This document shows, piece by piece, positions 5,657 through 8,044 of a DNA stretch of 8,044 nt. Position 1 is the stretch's first letter. Every line of letters begins with the position of its first letter. Below the pieces are notes generated by a model, which was not told where the DNA came from, made no database searches, and worked only from the letters and a program-made list of their open reading frames with translations. This stretch comes from Actinomycetota bacterium (GTDB lineage Bacteria > Actinomycetota > Thermoleophilia > Gaiellales > Gaiellaceae). The stretch is from contig VAXA01000191.1 in the NCBI GenBank assembly GCA_005883365.1, positions 1-8,044 on the forward strand. The letters are read 5' to 3'. Made by a program: the position numbers and the translations under genes.

Positions 5657-5982
5657 CCCCGAACCACCATCACTCCACGGTCGCCCGGCCCGAACACGTG
5701 ATGCTCGACCTCGGGCCGGGCGTCGGGGCGCTCGTTCTTCACACCGGGGCGGATCTCCACGGCGTCGAGATCGAGATCAGCCCCGCCGGGAGCGACGCCG
5801 AGCGCTCGCACAAGCAGGTCCACGAGCGGCCGGTCGCCGGCCGGCCGCTCTACGGGGCCGTGTTCGACCGCCTGCCCGCCGGCGAGTACACGCTCTGGCT
5901 CGACGACCGGCCGCTGCGGCGCAAGGTGGCCGTGGCCGGCGCGGCCGTCACCGACATCTCGATCAAGGAGGCACAGCAATGA
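5653..5982 (+). CDS. Conserved-looking 109-residue protein of unknown function
   Basis: I do not recognise a named family. The protein opens with a His cluster (NHHH at 4-7), continues with LDLGPGVGALVLHTGADLHG at about 18-37, and has LPAGEYTLW at 74-82, a pattern often seen in small beta-sandwich modules. There is no signal peptide or membrane helix. I chose the GTG at 5653 because it overlaps the DUF4331 stop (GTGA) and keeps the compact operon pattern. An ATG at 5701 (residue 17) is an alternative; neither has a good ribosome site. The end overlaps the tatA start (ATGA). Codon usage and position support a real gene, and its place between DUF4331 and tatA suggests work alongside the DUF4331 protein. 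Confidence 0.8.
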   Translation: MTPNHHHSTVARPEHVMLDLGPGVGALVLHTGADLHGVEIEISPAGSDAERSHKQVHERPVAGRPLYGAVFDRLPAGEYTLWLDDRPLRRKVAVAGAAVTDISIKEAQQ

Positions 5983-6167
5983 TCGGCTGGACCAGCCCCA
6001 CGCACCTCGCGCTCCTGCTCCTGATCGCGCTTCTGCTCTTCGGGGCGAAGCGCGTGCCCGAGATCGGACGCTCGCTCGGCTCCGGGATGCGTGAGTTCAA
6101 GGACTCCATCACGCATCAGAGCCTCCCCGAGGCGACCGCGACCGAGCGCGAGAACACCACCGACTGA
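5979..6167 (+). CDS. tatA: Tat translocase subunit TatA
   Basis: A 62-residue TatA-type protein, the pore- or patch-forming subunit of the twin-arginine translocase, which moves folded proteins across the membrane. A short N-terminal membrane helix (about 8-20) leads into the hinge FGAKRVPEIG at 21-30 and an amphipathic helix to about residue 45 (SLGSGMREFK). Length and layout are typical. AAGGAGG at 5965-5971, seven bases before the ATG, sets the start. The start overlaps the upstream stop (ATGA) and the stop overlaps the tatC start (TGATG). No separate TatB follows, so this subunit may serve both roles, as known for minimal TatAC systems, or TatB may be elsewhere. Confidence 0.93.
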   Translation: MIGWTSPTHLALLLLIALLLFGAKRVPEIGRSLGSGMREFKDSITHQSLPEATATERENTTD

Positions 6168-6925
6168 TGCGAACGCGCCGGCTCGACCGCGAGGAGGAGG
6201 CGACGCTCGTCGAGCACCTGGAGGAGCTGCGGGGGCGGATCATGGTCGCGCTCGCAACGGTCGGCGTGGCGACCGCCGTCGCGTTCGTCTTCCACGACCG
6301 CATCCTCGACTTGCTCGCTCGTCCGCTGCCGCCCGCGCATCGTCACGTCGCGGCGTTCGGCGTAGCCGAGCCGTTCTCGGTGTCGCTGTCGGTGAGCCTG
6401 TACGCCGGGCTTCTCTTCGCCGTGCCGGTGCTCCTCTGGCAGGCGTGGTCTTTCCTCGCTCCGGCGCTCGACCCGGCGGCCGAGCGCCGGATCCTCGCCC
6501 TCGCGGTGTTCGGCCTCGTGCTCGCGGCGGCCGGGCTCGCGTTCGGCTACGGGATCCTCCTCCCGCGCGCCGTGCACTGGCTCACGAGCTACGAGACGAC
6601 CCACTTCCGGCTTCTGGTCCGGGCGAGCAGCTACTACTCGTTCGTGGTCTCGGTGCTGCTCGGCGTCGTCTGCGTCTTCGAGCTGCCGCTCGTTGTGCTC
6701 GTCCTCGTCGGTCTCGGCGTGCTTACGTCGGCCAGCCTGCGGCGGAACCGGCGGAAGGGCTACTTCTTCGTGGCGGTGGCGGCGCTCGCGTTGCCCGGGC
6801 CCGATCCCATCACGACGCTGCTCGAGCTCCTCCCGATGTGGGCGCTCTTCGAGGGCTCGATCTGGCTCGCCGTTCTCGCGGAGCGACGAGCCGCAAAGAT
6901 GTCACTCGTGGGAGCCCGGGCATGA
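6167..6925 (+). CDS. tatC: Tat translocase subunit TatC
   Basis: A 252-residue polytopic membrane protein, the receptor subunit that binds twin-arginine signal peptides. It shows the N-terminal HLEELRGRI motif (17-25), FLAPAL followed by E106 (matching the signal-binding glutamate region of E. coli TatC), FELPL with E172 at 171-175, and the LPGPDP motif with D213 near the last helices. Six membrane helices are plausible and the length is normal. The ATG shares one base with the tatA stop and lacks a clear ribosome site, so translation is probably coupled to tatA. Its stop overlaps the next start (ATGA). The Tat-signal protein at the head of the same operon is a likely client. This may be a dedicated or the general Tat system; the window cannot tell. 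Confidence 0.95.
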   Translation: MRTRRLDREEEATLVEHLEELRGRIMVALATVGVATAVAFVFHDRILDLLARPLPPAHRHVAAFGVAEPFSVSLSVSLYAGLLFAVPVLLWQAWSFLAPALDPAAERRILALAVFGLVLAAAGLAFGYGILLPRAVHWLTSYETTHFRLLVRASSYYSFVVSVLLGVVCVFELPLVVLVLVGLGVLTSASLRRNRRKGYFFVAVAALALPGPDPITTLLELLPMWALFEGSIWLAVLAERRAAKMSLVGARA

Positions 6926-7950
6926 CGCGCGCCGAATGGGGGAGGCTCGGAGGCTTCTCGGCAGCTGTCTTGCTCCTGCACGTGCTCGGCTTCGGGCTCT
7001 TCCTCTACTACCTGCCGCGCAACCCGGCGCTGACCGGCCTCGCCACGCTCGCTTACACCTTCGGCTTGCGGCACGCCTTCGACGCCGACCACATCGCGGC
7101 GATCGACAACACGACCCGGAAGCTGCTGCAGGACGGAAAGCGCCCGCTCGGCACCGGCTTCTTCTTCTCCCTCGGCCACTCGACGATCGTCTTCTCGCTC
7201 ACCGCCGGGCTGGCCGTCGCCGCAGCGACGGTGCACTCGCGGATCCCGACGCTCCAGACGTACGGATCCACGATCGGCGCCTCCGTCTCGGGCGGCTTCC
7301 TCTTGCTGATCGGGGCGCTCAACCTCCTCGTGCTGCTCGACGTCGTCGGCGTCTTCCGGCGCATGAAGCGCGGGCATTACGACGAGCAGGATCTCGACCG
7401 CGCGCTCCTCAACCAGGGCTTTCTGAGCCGCTTCCTGCTCAAGCGGGTCGGCAGCCGGATCGACGCGAGCTGGAAGATGTATCCACTCGGGGTGCTGTTC
7501 GGCCTCGGCTTCGACACGGCCACCGAGATCGGGCTGCTCGCCGTAGCCGCCGGCGTCGCGACTCACCACGTCCCATTCCTCGCCGTGATCTCGCTCCCGC
7601 TCGTCTTCGCCGCCGGGATGAGCCTGATGGACACGGCCGACGGCGCCTTCATGAGCCACGCCTACGGCTGGGCGTTCTCGAGCCCCGTGCGGAAGGTCTA
7701 CTACAACATCAGCGTCACGAGCCTCTCGGTCGCCGTCGCCTGGCTCGTCGGCGCGATCGAGCTGCTGCAGGTCCTCGCCGCAAAGCTGGCGCTGCACGGC
7801 GGCTTCTGGCGGCTGCTCGAGAGCCTCGACCTGGGCCACCTCGGCTACGTCGTAGTCGGCCTCTTCGCCGCCACCTGGCTCTGCTCCATCACCCTCTGGA
7901 AGACGCGGCGGGTCGAGGAACGCTGGAGCGCCCATCTAACCCGGGTGTAG
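6922..7950 (+). CDS. NiCoT-family nickel/cobalt permease
   Basis: A 342-residue membrane transporter of the NiCoT (HoxN/NixA/NicT) family, which imports Ni2+ and/or Co2+. The signature HX4DH is present as H51, D56 and H57 in RHAFDADHIAAIDNTTRK (50-67). The other family blocks follow: FFSLGHSTIV (81-90), LGFDTATEIG (195-204) and GMSLMDTADGAFM (232-244). A central hydrophilic loop (about 146-185) divides the protein, and eight membrane helices are plausible. The start overlaps the tatC stop (ATGA) and has GGGAG at 6910-6914. Ni versus Co preference cannot be read from sequence. Metal import next to Tat export could supply a metal enzyme, but no hydrogenase, urease or cobalamin gene is in the window. 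Confidence 0.95.
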   Translation: MTRAEWGRLGGFSAAVLLLHVLGFGLFLYYLPRNPALTGLATLAYTFGLRHAFDADHIAAIDNTTRKLLQDGKRPLGTGFFFSLGHSTIVFSLTAGLAVAAATVHSRIPTLQTYGSTIGASVSGGFLLLIGALNLLVLLDVVGVFRRMKRGHYDEQDLDRALLNQGFLSRFLLKRVGSRIDASWKMYPLGVLFGLGFDTATEIGLLAVAAGVATHHVPFLAVISLPLVFAAGMSLMDTADGAFMSHAYGWAFSSPVRKVYYNISVTSLSVAVAWLVGAIELLQVLAAKLALHGGFWRLLESLDLGHLGYVVVGLFAATWLCSITLWKTRRVEERWSAHLTRV

Positions 7951-8044
7951 CGGGAGGAGGAGCGGCGGCCGGGGCTTCTGGGTGAAGTCGAAGTCGTTCG
8001 CGAGGTTGCCGAGGATCGCCTCGTTCTCACGCACGTCGGGGCGG
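7936..8044 (-). CDS. Convergent partial gene, 3' end only
   Basis: On the minus strand an open frame enters from the right edge and ends with TAG at 7938-7936. It gives 35 residues, including PDVRENEAILGNLANDFDF followed by TQKPR and a Pro/Leu-rich end. The FDFTQKPR ending resembles the C-terminal end of phospholipase C-type phosphoesterases, but this is recall from a short segment and weak. It overlaps the 3' end of the permease gene by 15 bp in convergent orientation, leaving no room for an intergenic terminator. Confidence 0.5.
   Translation of the reverse strand, partial: RPDVRENEAILGNLANDFDFTQKPRPPLLLPLHPG

Noticed and set aside
5747..5761. 15-bp match GGGCGGATCTCCACG also at 2641-2655 and 5274-5288
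   Set aside because: It encodes a similar ADLH segment in two coding genes and has no flanking structure; chance plus codon bias is enough.
6091..6921. Plus-strand frame upstream of the permease ATG that would make a 619-residue protein
   Set aside because: It runs out of frame through tatA and tatC; the permease family begins at 6922 with its own ribosome site.
6760..7935. Minus-strand open frame of 391 codons opposite tatC and the permease
   Set aside because: It lies opposite two clearly recognised genes and shows no family motif, as expected for GC-rich antisense frames.

Overview
The window is high-GC DNA with tightly packed, overlapping genes, GTG as well as ATG starts, an ECF sigma / RskA-type anti-sigma pair and a DUF4331 protein. 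This suits an actinobacterial chromosome, possibly of the Thermoleophilia type; that placement is inferred from gene style only. No rRNA, tRNA, CRISPR array, transposase or phage gene was seen.

The dominant structural feature is a direct tandem duplication of 2633 bp: 368-3000 is repeated at 3001-5633. The encoded proteins are the same residue for residue, and no base difference was seen where the copies were compared. Each unit holds the 5' part of the anti-sigma gene, the whole ECF sigma gene, a divergent promoter region, a small Tat-signal protein gene and nearly all of a DUF4331 gene. The left copy keeps the intact anti-sigma gene but has a chimeric end on its DUF4331 gene. The right copy has an anti-sigma gene broken at the start of its membrane helix but the native DUF4331 end. 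Removing one unit gives a normal locus, so the layout is either a very recent duplication or an assembly error.

The ancestral locus reads as follows. On the minus strand, sigma then anti-sigma overlap by 19 bp. On the plus strand, one compact operon runs: Tat-signal small protein, DUF4331 protein, 109-residue unknown protein, tatA, tatC, NiCoT-family nickel/cobalt permease. From the DUF4331 stop onward every junction overlaps by 1 or 4 bp. A convergent partial gene enters at the right edge and overlaps the permease end by 15 bp.

The 122-bp gap between the sigma gene and the Tat-signal gene carries two outward-facing copies of GAACC-N16-CGAAT around a dyad. This suggests that the sigma factor drives both itself and the whole operon. 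The working model, an inference, is an ECF/anti-sigma-controlled export-and-metal module: a membrane sensor releases the sigma factor, which induces a Tat-signal protein, a DUF4331 partner without its own signal, a minimal TatA/TatC translocase without TatB, and a nickel/cobalt importer.
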